Assembly (NCBI GenBank): GCA_963575745.1
Contig: CAUYUJ010002089.1
Span: 70,001-93,566 of the forward strand
Source: Prorocentrum cordatum
Taxonomy: Eukaryota; Sar; Dinophyceae; Prorocentrales; Prorocentraceae
Direction: 5' to 3'
DNA: 23,566 bases
Both the position numbers and the translations under genes were made by a program. This document shows positions 15,655 through 23,566 of the stretch, piece by piece (position 1 is the stretch's first letter; the number at the start of each line of letters is the position of its first letter). The notes below the pieces were generated by a model. The model did no database searches. It saw only the letters and a program-made list of their open reading frames with translations, and was not told where the DNA came from.

Positions 15655-15929
15655 GATGACTCGAAACGACCGTTCCCGCCTGCCTGCTTTTTGGCCTTCA
15701 AAGTTACCCGATCGAGCTGAGATCAAGATGGCGAGCAGGAATAAGATCGAATATCATGGGAAAAAATACTAGAGCTCCAACGAATTGTCAAATTTTGAGA
15801 ACAAAATTTTCAACCAACCAAAAGTCACCAAAAGGTCCGTCGAGATTTTCCTTGCCAACTAGCTCTCCACCGCCCCGGAATTACTCTTAAGCTTCCAGCA
15901 ATAACTTGCTAAGGGAAGCTCTACGAGTT
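15655..15929 (+). repeat. Satellite module B with secondary hairpin
   Basis: Reads CGACCGTTCCCGCC, CCCGATCGAGCTGAGATCAA, GATGGCGAGC, TACTAGAGCTCCAACGAATT, TTGCCAACTAGCTCTCC. Unlike later B copies it is not followed by HP. It ends in AGCTTCC-AGCAA-taac-TTGCT-aag-GGAAGCT (about 15897-15920), itself a two-part hairpin, then CTACGAGTTAC. Confidence 0.88.
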
Positions 15930-16023
15930 ACAGTTTCCCAACCCAGTTCGAGTATCGAACCGAGTTCAGACCTCTGAATGCGAGAGGCGGGCGCGTCTGA
16001 TGTCTGCGAATCCACTCATGTGA
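15930..16023 (+). repeat. Satellite A monomer, partial
   Basis: CCAGTTCGAGTATCGAACCG, then TCTGAATGCGAGAGGCGGGC. The phase mark is at 15960. The unit is cut at TCATGTGA by the HP at 16024. Confidence 0.85.
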
Positions 16024-16082
16024 CTGGGCGCCGGCGGTAAACCGTCAACCTTGGTTACCGCCGGGGAACTCGTAGAGCTTCC
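16024..16082. repeat. HP hairpin module, type I, complete
   Basis: CTGGGCGCCGGCGGTAA, ACCGTCAACCTTGG, TTACCGCCGG, GGAACTCGTAGAGCTTCC. It replaces about 25 bp of an A monomer (between TGTGA and AGCTCGA..TTAAGT) and so sits inside a monomer. Confidence 0.92.
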
Positions 16083-16790
16083 AAGCTCGACTTAAGTTGA
16101 GAAAACCGACAGCACCTACCAACATTCTGACTCATAGTGAATAGGTTTTGACCTCTCAATGCGACAAGCGGACGCGTCTCACGTCTGCGAATCATGTCCT
16201 GTCATCACCAGCCCCGCCCCCCTACAGCCCGAGGTCAGTGCAGAAAACCGACAGCATCTCTCAGGATGACTCGAACAATACAATAGTTTCGCGAACCTAG
16301 TTCGGGCAGCAGACCGAGTTCCGAGCTCTGGATTCGACAGGCGGACGCGCATGATCTCTTTAAATCGATTCATATGACAACCAGCACTGTAGCCTCCTCT
16401 CAGCGCAAGTTGAGTGAAGAAAACCGAGAGCACTTCTCAAGATGACTCGACCAATACGAATAATTTCGTGATTCTAGATCGGGCAGAAGACCGAGTTCAG
16501 AGCTCTGGATCCGACAGACAAACAAATTACGATTCTGAATCATTTTCTGTAAATATCAGCTCTGTAGCTGTCTTACAGCTCGAGTTAAGTACAGAAAACC
16601 GAGAGTTTCTGTCAAGATGACTCGAATAATACGAATAGGTTTGCGGACCTAGCTCGGCTCACAGACCGAGTTCAGACCTCTGGATTCAACAGGCGAACGC
16701 GCCTAATCATTCTGCATGCATTAGCGGTGCTCACCAGCTCTGTGGCAACCCTAGAGCTCGAGTTATGTTCATAAAACCGTCAGCGCGTAC
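16083..16790 (+). repeat. Satellite A array
   Basis: A partial unit (AAGCTCGACTTAAGTTGAG) is followed by monomers with phase marks at 16314, 16491 and 16666 (177 and 175 bp apart). Confidence 0.9.
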
Positions 16791-17019
16791 CTAGATGACT
16801 CCAAAAGGTCGATCCCGCCAGAGTGCTTTTTGGCCTTCAAAGTTACCCGATCGAGCTGAGATCAAGATGGCGAGCGGGAATAAGATCGAATATCACGGGA
16901 AAAAATACTAGAGCTCTAACGAATGTTCAAATTTCGAGAACAAGATTTTCAACCGGCCAAAAGTCACCAAAACTTCCGTCGAGATCTTTCTTGCCAACTA
17001 GCTCTCCAGCGCGCCGGAA
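16791..17019 (+). repeat. Satellite module B
   Basis: GTCGATCCCGCC, CCGATCGAGCTGAGATCAAG, ATGGCGAGCGGGAATAAGAT, CTAGAGCTCTAACGAATG, CTCTCCAGCGCGCCGGAA, directly followed by type II HP. Confidence 0.9.
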
Positions 17020-17075
17020 CTGGCGCCGGCGGTGAAACGTCAACCTGGTCACCGCCCGGAACCTCGTAGAGCTCC
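17020..17075. repeat. HP hairpin module, type II, slightly mutated
   Basis: CTGGCGCCGGCGGTGAAA, CGTCAACCTGG, TCACCGCCCGGAACCTCG, TAGAGCTCC. There is one change in the core (AAACG for AACCG) and one in the right arm (GCCCGG for GCCGGG). Confidence 0.9.
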
Positions 17076-17356
17076 TAACACGCGTAAGAGTGCTCAGTAT
17101 GACACGAGAGGGCTTCTGGAAGCATTTCTTGGAAAAGAGAAAACATGATTTTTTCATGTCAACATGTAGTTGGTTTCGCCAAGTGTTTTGCTAGTAAAAG
17201 TGCATGTAGAGAGCTCATATTAAGACGCTCAGCTCCTCATAATCGTCTACAGGTGCGAAAAATCTGCTTTCTCAAAATAAATGGTCAAATATCTTTCAAA
17301 AAATCGCAAAACCACCCAAAAGTTACCACATTGTCCGTTCTGGCCGGGTGGGCCAA
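17076..17356 (+). repeat. Satellite module C
   Basis: AGAGTGCTCAGTATGACACG, ATTTTTTCATGTCAACATG, TAGTTGGTTTCGCCAAGTG, CTCAAAATAAATGGTCAAAT, CACATTGTCCGTTCTGGCCG; then HP. Confidence 0.9.
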
Positions 17357-17415
17357 CTGGGCGCCGGCGGTAAACCGTCAACCTTGGTTACCGCCGGGAG
17401 ACTCGTAGAGCTTCC
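17357..17415. repeat. HP hairpin module, type I, complete
   Basis: CTGGGCGCCGGCGGTAA, ACCGTCAACCTTGG, TTACCGCCGG, GAGACTCGTAGAGCTTCC. It joins C to an A fragment (AACTCGACTGAAGTTGAG), the same right junction as the HP at 16024. Confidence 0.92.
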
Positions 17416-18130
17416 TAACTCGACTGAAGTTGAGAAAACAGACAGCACTTACCAACAATCTCACTTATAGTGAATAGTTTTTTACCTCTGAATGCGACAG
17501 ACGGTCGCCTCTGATGTCTGCGAATCCACTCTGTCATTAGCAGCCCTGCAGCCCCGTACAGCCCGAGTTAAGTGCAGAAAACCGACAGCACTTCTCAGGA
17601 TGACGCGAACAATAGAAATCGTTTCGCGGATCTAGTTCGGGCAGCAGACAGAGTTCAGAGCTCTGTATTGGACAGACGGACGCGCCTCATGTCTTCAAAT
17701 CGATTCCAGTGATTACCAGCCATGCAGCCCCCCTAAAGCCCGAGTTAAGTCCAGACAATCGACAGCATCTCGCAAGCGACTCGAACGATAAGAATAGTTT
17801 CGCGATTCTAGATCGGACAGCAGACCGACTTCAGAGCTCTGGATTCGACAGACAAACGCAACTGATAATTCTGAATTGGCGCCTATAAATATCAGCTCTG
17901 AAGCTGTCCTACAGCTCGAGTTAAGTGCAGAAAACCAAGAGATTTTAATCAAGATGACTCGAATAATACGAACAGGTTTGCGGACCTAGCTCGGCTAGCA
18001 GACCGATTTCAGACCTCTGGGTTCAACAGGCGAACGCGCCTGATCATTCTGCATGCATTAGCTGTGCTTACCAGCTCTGTAGCTGCCCTAGAGCTCGAGT
18101 TATGTTCAGAAAACCGTCAGCGCATATCAA
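17416..18130 (+). repeat. Satellite A array
   Basis: A partial unit, then phase marks at 17649, 17825 and 18003 (176 and 178 bp). Confidence 0.9.
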
Positions 18131-18359
18131 GATGACTCGAAACGGCCGTTCCCGCCACAGTGCTTGTCGATAGTAATATTCACCCGATCGAGCTGAGATC
18201 AAGATGGCGCGCGGGAATAAGATCGAATATCACGGGAAAAAATACTAGAGCTCTAACGAATGGTCAAATTTTGAGAACAAAATTTTCAACCGACCAAAAG
18301 TCACCAACAGTTCCGTCGAGATTTTTCTTGCCAACTAGCTCTCCAGCGCGCCGGAATTA
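18131..18359 (+). repeat. Satellite module B
   Basis: GATGACTCGAAACGGCCGTT, ATGGCGCGCGGGAATAAGAT, CTAGAGCTCTAACGAATGG, CTCCAGCGCGCCGGAATTAC. Here it is followed by type I rather than type II HP, and module C is missing. Confidence 0.9.
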
Positions 18360-18418
18360 CTGGGCGCCGGCGGTAAACCGTCAACCTTTGTTACCGCCGG
18401 GGGACTCGTAGAGCTTCC
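18360..18418. repeat. HP hairpin module, type I, complete
   Basis: CTGGGCGCCGGCGGTAA, ACCGTCAACCTTTG, TTACCGCCGG, GGGACTCGTAGAGCTTCC. This is a B-to-D junction. Confidence 0.92.
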
Positions 18419-19186
18419 TGAAACGTAGGAATGTGAAGAAAATTCCGAAGAACGACTAGTTTTTCAGCCTAAGCGATTTCAGACTTCTCAAGATGACTCT
18501 AACAAAAAAACGAACAACAGAACAGTTTCGCGGACCTAGTACCGAGTTCCGAGCTCTGGGTTCGACAAACGGACGCGCCTGATGTCTCAGAATCGATTCC
18601 CGTGACCAGGAGTACTGTAGCCCCCCCCAGCACGAGTTGAGTGCGGAATAGCGAGCGCACTTCTCAGAATGACTGGAACAATACAAATAGTTTTGCGAAC
18701 CTAGCTCTGGCAGCAGGCTGAGTCCAGAGCTCTCGACTCGACGCACGAGCGTGCCGATTGATTCCCAATCGATTTCTGTGACTATGAGCTCTGTAGCTGC
18801 CCACAGAACACCGAGGGCGTCTATCAAGATAACCAAAATGATACGAATAGGTCTGCGAACCTAGCTCGGCTAGCAGAACGAGTTCAGACCTCTAGATTCA
18901 ACAGGCGAACGCGAATAGTGATTCTGAATGCGATAGGTGTGCTTACCAGCTCTGTAGCTGTCCTGTAGCTCGAGCGAAGTACAGAGAACCGAGAACGTCT
19001 ATCAAGATGACATATATATTACGAATAGGTTTGCAGACCTAGCTCGGCTAGCAAACGAGTTCAAACCTCTAGATTCAACAGACCAACGCGCCTAATGATT
19101 CTGAATGCGATAGATGTGCTTACCAGCTCTGTAGCTGCCCTACAGCTCGAGTTAAGTACAAAATACCAATAACGCGTATCAAGATG
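18419..19186 (+). repeat. Module D fragment and satellite A array
   Basis: D (GAACGACTAGTTTTTCAGCC, AAGCGATTTCAGACTTCTCA) is followed by monomers with phase marks at 18542, 18718, 18878 and 19055. One unit is shortened to 160 bp. Confidence 0.88.
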
Positions 19187-19263
19187 ACTCGAAACGACCG
19201 ATCCCGCCACCACAGTGCTTTTTGGCAGTCTGAGATCAAGATGGCGAGCGGGAATATTGCCAA
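19187..19263 (+). repeat. Satellite module B, internally deleted
   Basis: GACCGATCCCGCC, then GAGATCAAGATGGCGAGCGG and GAATATTGCCAACTGG. About 150 bp between GGGAATA and TTGCCAACT are missing. Confidence 0.88.
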
Positions 19264-19322
19264 CTGGGCGCCGGCGGTAAGCCGTCAACCTTTCTTACCG
19301 CCGGGGGACTCGTAGAGCTTCC
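19264..19322. repeat. HP hairpin module, type I, complete
   Basis: CTGGGCGCCGGCGGTAA, GCCGTCAACCTTTC, TTACCGCCGG, GGGACTCGTAGAGCTTCC. Confidence 0.92.
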
Positions 19323-20165
19323 TGACAGTATATAGTGTGGGGAAAAACTCTAAAGAACGACTAGTTGTTCAGCCCAAGCGATTTCAGACCTCTCAAGATG
19401 ACTCTAACAAAAAAGGAAACAGTTTCGCAACCCAGTTCGAGTATCGAACCGAGCTCAGACCTCTGAATGCGACAGGCGGGCGCGTCTGATGTCTGCGAAT
19501 CCAGTCAGGTGATTCCCCGCTCTGCAGCTCCCCTACAGCCCGAGTTAAGTGCAGAAAACCGACAATATCGACTCGAATAATACATATTTTCGCGGACCTC
19601 GTTCGAGCAGCAGACCGAGTTACGAGCTCTGGAATCGACCAACAGACGCGCCTCATGTGTGCAAATTCATATCTGTGACCCGCAGCACTGTAGCCTCCCC
19701 CCAGCACGAGTTGAGTGCAGAAAATTGAGAGCACTTCTCAAGATGATTCGGACAATACGAATAGTTTCGCGAACCTAGCTCGGGCAGCAGGCCGAGTTCA
19801 GAGCTCTCGATTCGATAGACAAACGCGAGAGAGTCTGCCAAGACGACTTGAATAAAACGAATAGGTTTGCGGACCTACCTCGACTAGCACAACGAGTTCA
19901 GACTTCTCGATTCGACAGGCCAACGCGCCTCATAACTATAAATGCGATAGGTGTGCTCACCAGCTCTGTAGCTGCCCTGTAGCTCGAGATAAGGATAGAA
20001 GACCAAGAGCGTCTGTCAAGAGGACTCGAATAATACGAATAGGTTTGCACATAGCTCAGCTAGCAGACCGAGTTCAGACCTCTGGATTCGAGTGATGATT
20101 CTGAGTGCGATCGGTTTCCTTACCAGCTCTGTCGCTGGAGTTAAGAGCAAAATACTGACAACACC
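19323..20165 (+). repeat. Module D and satellite A array
   Basis: D (TGACAGTATATAGTGTGG, AACGACTAGTTGTTCAGCCC) is followed by monomers with phase marks at 19449, 19615, 19792, 19892 and 20068. Spacing is 166, 177, 100 (internal deletion) and 176 bp. Confidence 0.88.
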
Positions 20166-20398
20166 TATCAAGATGACTCGAAATGACCGTTCCCGCCGGG
20201 ACGCTTTTTGACAGTAAAATGTACCCGATCGAACTGAGATCAAGATTGTGAGCGCAAATAAGATCGAATATCACGGAAAAAAAAAACTAGAGCTCTAACG
20301 AATGGTCAAATTTCGAGAACAAAATTTTCAATCGACCAAAAGTCATCAAAAGTTCCATCGAGATTTTTCTTGCAAACTAGCTCTCCAGCGCTCCGGAA
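20166..20398 (+). repeat. Satellite module B
   Basis: GACCGTTCCCGCCGGGACGC, CCCGATCGAACTGAGATCAA, CTAGAGCTCTAACGAATGG, CTCTCCAGCGCTCCGGAA. Confidence 0.9.
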
Positions 20399-20454
20399 CT
20401 GGCGCCGGCGGTGAACCGTCAACCTGATCACCGCCGGGAGCCTTGTGCAGCTCC
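20399..20454. repeat. HP hairpin module, type II, complete
   Basis: CTGGCGCCGGCGGTGA, ACCGTCAACCTGA, TCACCGCCGG, GAGCCTTGTGCAGCTCC. The arms pair through GGTGA/TCACC. The tail is diverged. Confidence 0.9.
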
Positions 20455-20881
20455 TTCCCCTTAAGAGCGCCCATAATCGAAGCAGAGAATTTCGCAGTAG
20501 ATATACTTGAATTTATTTTTTCATTTTTTTATGATTTTCTGAAATTTGGATTCTCGCTTCGCTGAGAAGGATTTATCTACGGAATGAGCTAAGAATTTGA
20601 GAGGCAGCTTCTGTGGTACAAAGCTTTGTTCTGCGCAATTATCAGCTGAAACGAATGGTTAGAGCTTCAAAATCGGCTGAGCCAGGCCGCGGATGGTATG
20701 ACTATGTCTCTTGTCGAAATTTTGCCAACTAGCTGCACTCTGTCGTCGAATTCCTCTATCTCTCATGCCATGAGAGCTCTACGAGATATTACTCTCAAGC
20801 TTCCAGTAATAACTTGCTAAGGCGAGCTCTACGAGTTACTAGCTCTCCAGCTCTCCGCAATTACTCTTAAGCTTCCAGCAA
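20455..20881 (+). repeat. Diverged C module followed by B-type and secondary-hairpin fragments
   Basis: The start (GCCCATAATCGAAGCAGAGA) is C-like, but the middle is diverged. From about 20715 it is B-like (TTGTCGAAATTTTGCCAACTAGC). Then AGAGCTCTACGAGATATTAC, TCAAGCTTCCAGTAATAACT, TGCTAAGG and a further TTACTCTTAAGCTTCCAGCA repeat the secondary hairpin seen at the end of the 15655-15929 B module. No gene is seen. Confidence 0.65.
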
Positions 20882-20937
20882 CTGGCGCCGGCGGTGAACC
20901 GTCAACCTGGTCACCGCCGGGAACCTCGTAGAGCTCC
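20882..20937. repeat. HP hairpin module, type II, complete
   Basis: CTGGCGCCGGCGGTGA, ACCGTCAACCTGG, TCACCGCCGG, GAACCTCGTAGAGCTCC. Confidence 0.92.
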
Positions 20938-21230
20938 TTGAATCCGTGAGAAAGCTCAGCATCAAAGCGGGAGCTTCTGGGAGCTTTTCTACAAAAACTT
21001 CAAGTTGAGATTTTTTCGGAGTCAACATGAAGTCGGTTCCTTCAAGTGAACTGGTACTGAAAATGACTCTAGATGGCCGAGCTGATCAGGGAACGAAGTT
21101 TATATCTCAATGCTCGGAGTAAAAATCTGCTTTTTCAAAATGAATTGTCAAATATCTTTCAAAAAATTGCAAAACCACCCAAAAGTTGTCACATTGTCCG
21201 CCTCGGCCGGCTGGACCAAAGTTCTCACTC
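20938..21230 (+). repeat. Satellite module C
   Basis: GCTCAGCATCAAAGCGGGAG, GGAGTCAACATGAAGTCGGT, TCTGCTTTTTCAAAATGAAT, CACATTGTCCGCCTCGGCCG. No HP follows, and the array is interrupted. Confidence 0.88.
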
Positions 21231-21863
21231 CCAGCGAAGCTATTCATATGAAGTCTCGCGCTCTCAGTGAGAGCGCGAGACCATTCTGCGTCGACAAAAA
21301 TGCACCAGAACTCTCTAGGTCACCCATAGATCGATATAAATTAGAAAAAATCATCCGACACAAAAAATGTAAAATTGTACAAATCGATATTTTTCATTAA
21401 TTTTGAAAATTCTAATCAATTTGGGCACTCTCGAGGCTCATTCGATGTCACGCATGTCGCTGCTTCGATTGGAATGCACCTGGCATGCATAGCATGCACT
21501 CAGCTCGAATTATCATCGAAACACCGTTCGCAACACGCATACATAGAGACGGTATTTCGATCATAACTCCTGACTCAGCCATTTCGAGGAACTCTCGAGC
21601 TTCCAGTGTGACGCGTCAGATCATTCTGCATCGACTGGTGTGCGTGAGAGGTCTGTAGATTGCTGACAGCTCGAGTTAAGTAAAGCCAACCACCGTCACC
21701 TGCCAAACTGTACTGCGGGCAAAGTCGGTTCCCGCAAGTCTTTTGATAGTAATATTGCTTCTAGAGCCCTGAAAATTTTACCAGCAGATGCGCCATAGCT
21801 TATTGTAGGTAGGAAAAATCCAACTTATGAAAACGAATTGTCAAATCTTGCACAATGTTCCAA
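21231..21863. other. Mixed spacer with satellite fragments
   Basis: It begins with a perfect 29-bp palindrome (21253-21281). Next comes an AT-rich stretch (21300-21420), then sequence loosely related to A (for example CGTCAGATCATTCTGCATCG, GACAGCTCGAGTTAAGTAAA at about 21620-21690). The 3' end of a C module (AACGAATTGTCAAATCTTGC, ACAATGTTCCAACTGG) is last. Small open frames here show no domain. No gene is supported. Confidence 0.55.
21253..21281. repeat. Perfect 29-bp palindrome (14-bp arms)
   Basis: GTCTCGCGCTCTCA-G-TGAGAGCGCGAGAC. All 14 pairs match. It is CpG-containing and sits just past the end of a C module. Confidence 0.92.
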
Positions 21864-21922
21864 CTGGGCGCCGGCGGTAAACCGTCAACCTTGGTTACCG
21901 CCAGGGGACTCGTAGAGCTTCC
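21864..21922. repeat. HP hairpin module, type I, complete
   Basis: CTGGGCGCCGGCGGTAA, ACCGTCAACCTTGG, TTACCGCCAGGGGACTCG, TAGAGCTTCC. One arm base is changed (GCCAGG). Confidence 0.92.
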
Positions 21923-22650
21923 TGACAACATATACTGTCGGAAAAAATTACAGAGAACGAATAGTTTTTCAGCCGAGTTCGAGTATCAGACCGAGTTCAG
22001 ACATCTGAATGCGACAGACAGACGCGTCTGATCTTGAGGACTCGATTCCTGTGATTACCCGCCCTGCAGCCTCCCTACAGCCCGAATTAAGTGCAGAACG
22101 CCGACAGTAGCTCTCAAGATGACTGGAAGAATGCGAACAGTTTCATGATTCTGGATCGCGGAACAGACTGAGTTCAGAGCTCTGGATTCAACAGGCGAAC
22201 GCGCCTGATGATTCTGAGTGCGATACGTGTGCTTACCAGCACTATAGCTGCCCTACAGCTCGAGTTAAGTAGAAAGTATCGACAACACGTATCAAGTTGA
22301 CTCGAATAATACAAACAGGTTTGCGGACCTAGCTCGGCTCACAGACCGAGTTCAGACCTCTGGATTCAATAGGCGAACGCGTATGATGATTCTGAGTGCG
22401 AAAGAGTGCTTACCAGCGCTGTAGCTGCCCTACAGCTCGAGTTAAGTAGAAAATACCGACAACGCGCTCAAGTTCACTCAAATAATATTAACAGGTTTGC
22501 GGACCTAGCTCGGCTCACAGACCGAGTTCAGACCTCTGAGTTCAACAGGCGAACGCGCCTGATCATTCTGCATGCATTACTGTGCTTGCCAGCTCTGTAG
22601 CGGCCCTAGAACTCGAGTTATGTTCAGAAAACCATCAGCGCATATCAAGA
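21923..22650 (+). repeat. Module D and satellite A array
   Basis: D (TGACAACATATACTGTCGG, GAATAGTTTTTCAGCC) is followed by monomers with phase marks at 21991, 22168, 22346 and 22522 (177, 178 and 176 bp). Confidence 0.9.
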
Positions 22651-22874
22651 TGACTCGAAACGGCCGATCCCGCCACCGAGCTTTTTGGCCTTCAAAGTTA
22701 CCCGATCGAGCTGAGATCAAGATGGCGAGCGGGAATAAGATCGAATATCACGGAAAAAAATACTAGAGCTCTAACGAATTGTCAAATTTCGAGAACAAAA
22801 TTTTCAACCGAGCAAATGCCGTCAAAAGTTCCGTCGAGATTTTTCTTGCCAACTAGCTCTCCAGCGCGCCGGAA
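22651..22874 (+). repeat. Satellite module B
   Basis: GATGACTCGAAACGGCCGAT, CCCGATCGAGCTGAGATCAA, GATGGCGAGCGGGAATAAGA, CTCTCCAGCGCGCCGGAA. Confidence 0.9.
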
Positions 22875-22930
22875 CTGGCGCCGGCGGTGAACCGTCAACC
22901 TGGTCACCGCCGGGAACCTCGTAGAGCTCA
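22875..22930. repeat. HP hairpin module, type II, complete
   Basis: CTGGCGCCGGCGGTGA, ACCGTCAACCTGG, TCACCGCCGG, GAACCTCGTAGAGCTC. Confidence 0.92.
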
Positions 22931-23176
22931 TTGCATCCACGAGGCAGCTCAGGATAAAAGCGAAGAGCTTCTTTGGGTGTTTCTATAAAACTTCAACTTG
23001 AGATTTTTTCGGATTCAACATGTGGTCGGTTGCTCCAAGTGAACTGGAACTGAAAATTGCTCTAGAGAGCTGACCTGCTCAGGGAACAAAGTTTATATGC
23101 CAATGCTCGGAGTAAAAATCTGCTTTCTCAAAATAAATGGTCAAATATCTTTCAAAAAATTGCAAAACCACCCAAA
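22931..23176 (+). repeat. Satellite module C
   Basis: GGCAGCTCAGGATAAAAGCG, TTCGGATTCAACATGTGGTC, CTGCTTTCTCAAAATAAATG, TTGCAAAACCACCCAAA. The CACATTGTCCG end is deleted at the HP junction. Confidence 0.9.
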
Positions 23177-23235
23177 CTAGGCGCCGGCGGTAAACCGTCA
23201 ACCTTTCTTACCGCCGGGGGACTCGTAGAGCTTCC
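23177..23235. repeat. HP hairpin module, type I, complete
   Basis: CTAGGCGCCGGCGGTAA, ACCGTCAACCTTTC, TTACCGCCGG, GGGACTCGTAGAGCTTCC. Confidence 0.92.
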
Positions 23236-23566
23236 TGACAATATATAGTGTGGAAAAGGATTTCAGAGAACGACTAGTTTTTCAGCCCATAGACCCCTCA
23301 AGATGACAGTTTTCCAATCGAGCTCGAGTAAGAGACCGAGTTCAGATCTCTGAATGCGACAGGCGGACGCGTCTGATGTCTGCAGATCGATTCCTGTGAT
23401 TACCAGCTCTGCAGCCACCAATACGGCCTCAGTTAAGTGCAGAAAACCGAGAGTACCTCTCAGGATGACTCGAATAATACAACAGTTTTGCGGATCTCGT
23501 TCGAGCAGCAGACCGAGTTCCGAGCTCTCGGTTCGGCGAACGGGCGCGCCTGATGTCTCGAATCGG
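23236..23566 (+). repeat. Module D and satellite A array (continues past window)
   Basis: D (TGACAATATATAGTGTGG, AACGACTAGTTTTTCAGCCC) is followed by monomers with phase marks at 23336 and 23513 (177 bp). The stretch closely parallels 14867-15200, so it may be the same higher-order unit repeated. Confidence 0.9.

Noticed and set aside
16823-18411. Similar plus-strand peptides in B modules (IRSNITGKNTRALTN at 16823-17035 and 18160-18411)
   Set aside because: The likeness comes from repeated DNA. Another B copy (22572-22766) is open in a different frame, so the reading frame is not conserved.
15721-22740. GATCAAGATGGCGAGC in B modules as a relic spliced leader (reverse complement GCTCGCCATCTTGATC)
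   Set aside because: Only about nine contiguous bases resemble the leader (GCCATCTTG). The flanks do not align.
1-23566. tRNA, rRNA or other structured RNA genes
   Set aside because: No cloverleaf or conserved rRNA blocks were seen. The tRNA-like boxes of the monomer lack the pairing arms of a real tRNA.

Overview
The window looks like repeat-rich, non-coding heterochromatin from a eukaryote, probably a protist. I see no operons, bacterial genes, tRNA or rRNA. Two things fill it: (i) a multi-module satellite and (ii) several 5'-truncated non-LTR (LINE-like) retrotransposon copies, all on the minus strand. The reverse transcriptase style (motif C LWADN/LWADK instead of YADD, plus the post-RT region) reminds me of dinoflagellate/alveolate LINEs. 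That lineage is a guess, not a demonstrated fact.

Satellite. The basic monomer (here 'A') is about 177 bp. It has anchors such as TAGCTCGG..AGCAGACCGAG, CAGCTCTGTAGCTG and AGAAAACCGA. It forms arrays at 1-189, about 2360-3599, and from 14966 to the window end. Between A blocks lie recurring single-copy modules: 'B' (about 230-270 bp), 'C' (about 250-290 bp) and 'D' (about 75-100 bp). A roughly 57-bp hairpin module ('HP'; arms CCGGCGGTAA/TTACCGCCGG or CCGGCGGTGA/TCACCGCCGG around the invariant loop core ACCGTCAACC) sits at nearly every module junction. The usual order is A(n)-B-HP(type II)-C-HP(type I)-D-A(n). This is a higher-order repeat of irregular length, and part of it is inverted near 4.1-4.6 kb.

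Retrotransposons. Five insertions are embedded at the same place inside HP modules, in the same orientation: copy 1 (about 227-2067, identity uncertain), copy 2 (about 5289-9485), copy 3 (about 9486-11342, head-to-tail with copy 2), copy 4 (about 11374-12660) and copy 5 (about 13009-14756). Several 3' ends are A-rich and join directly to the HP core, and HP sequence reappears on the far side. This suggests a LINE family that targets the satellite hairpin. Copies 2 and 3 retain degraded reverse transcriptase. Copies 2-5 retain a C-terminal RNase H-like region whose motifs run in permuted order (DS, then H..N..AD, then FDGG, then E). Copy 4 keeps this region as one open frame with all four acidic positions. 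The 3' untranslated parts of copies 2 and 5 carry arrays of a TGCCGAGCCA-nnn-TGGCTTAGGCA hairpin.

How the parts relate: the satellite supplies the target (HP) and the LINEs insert into it, expanding and interrupting the array. No cellular protein-coding gene is convincingly present.
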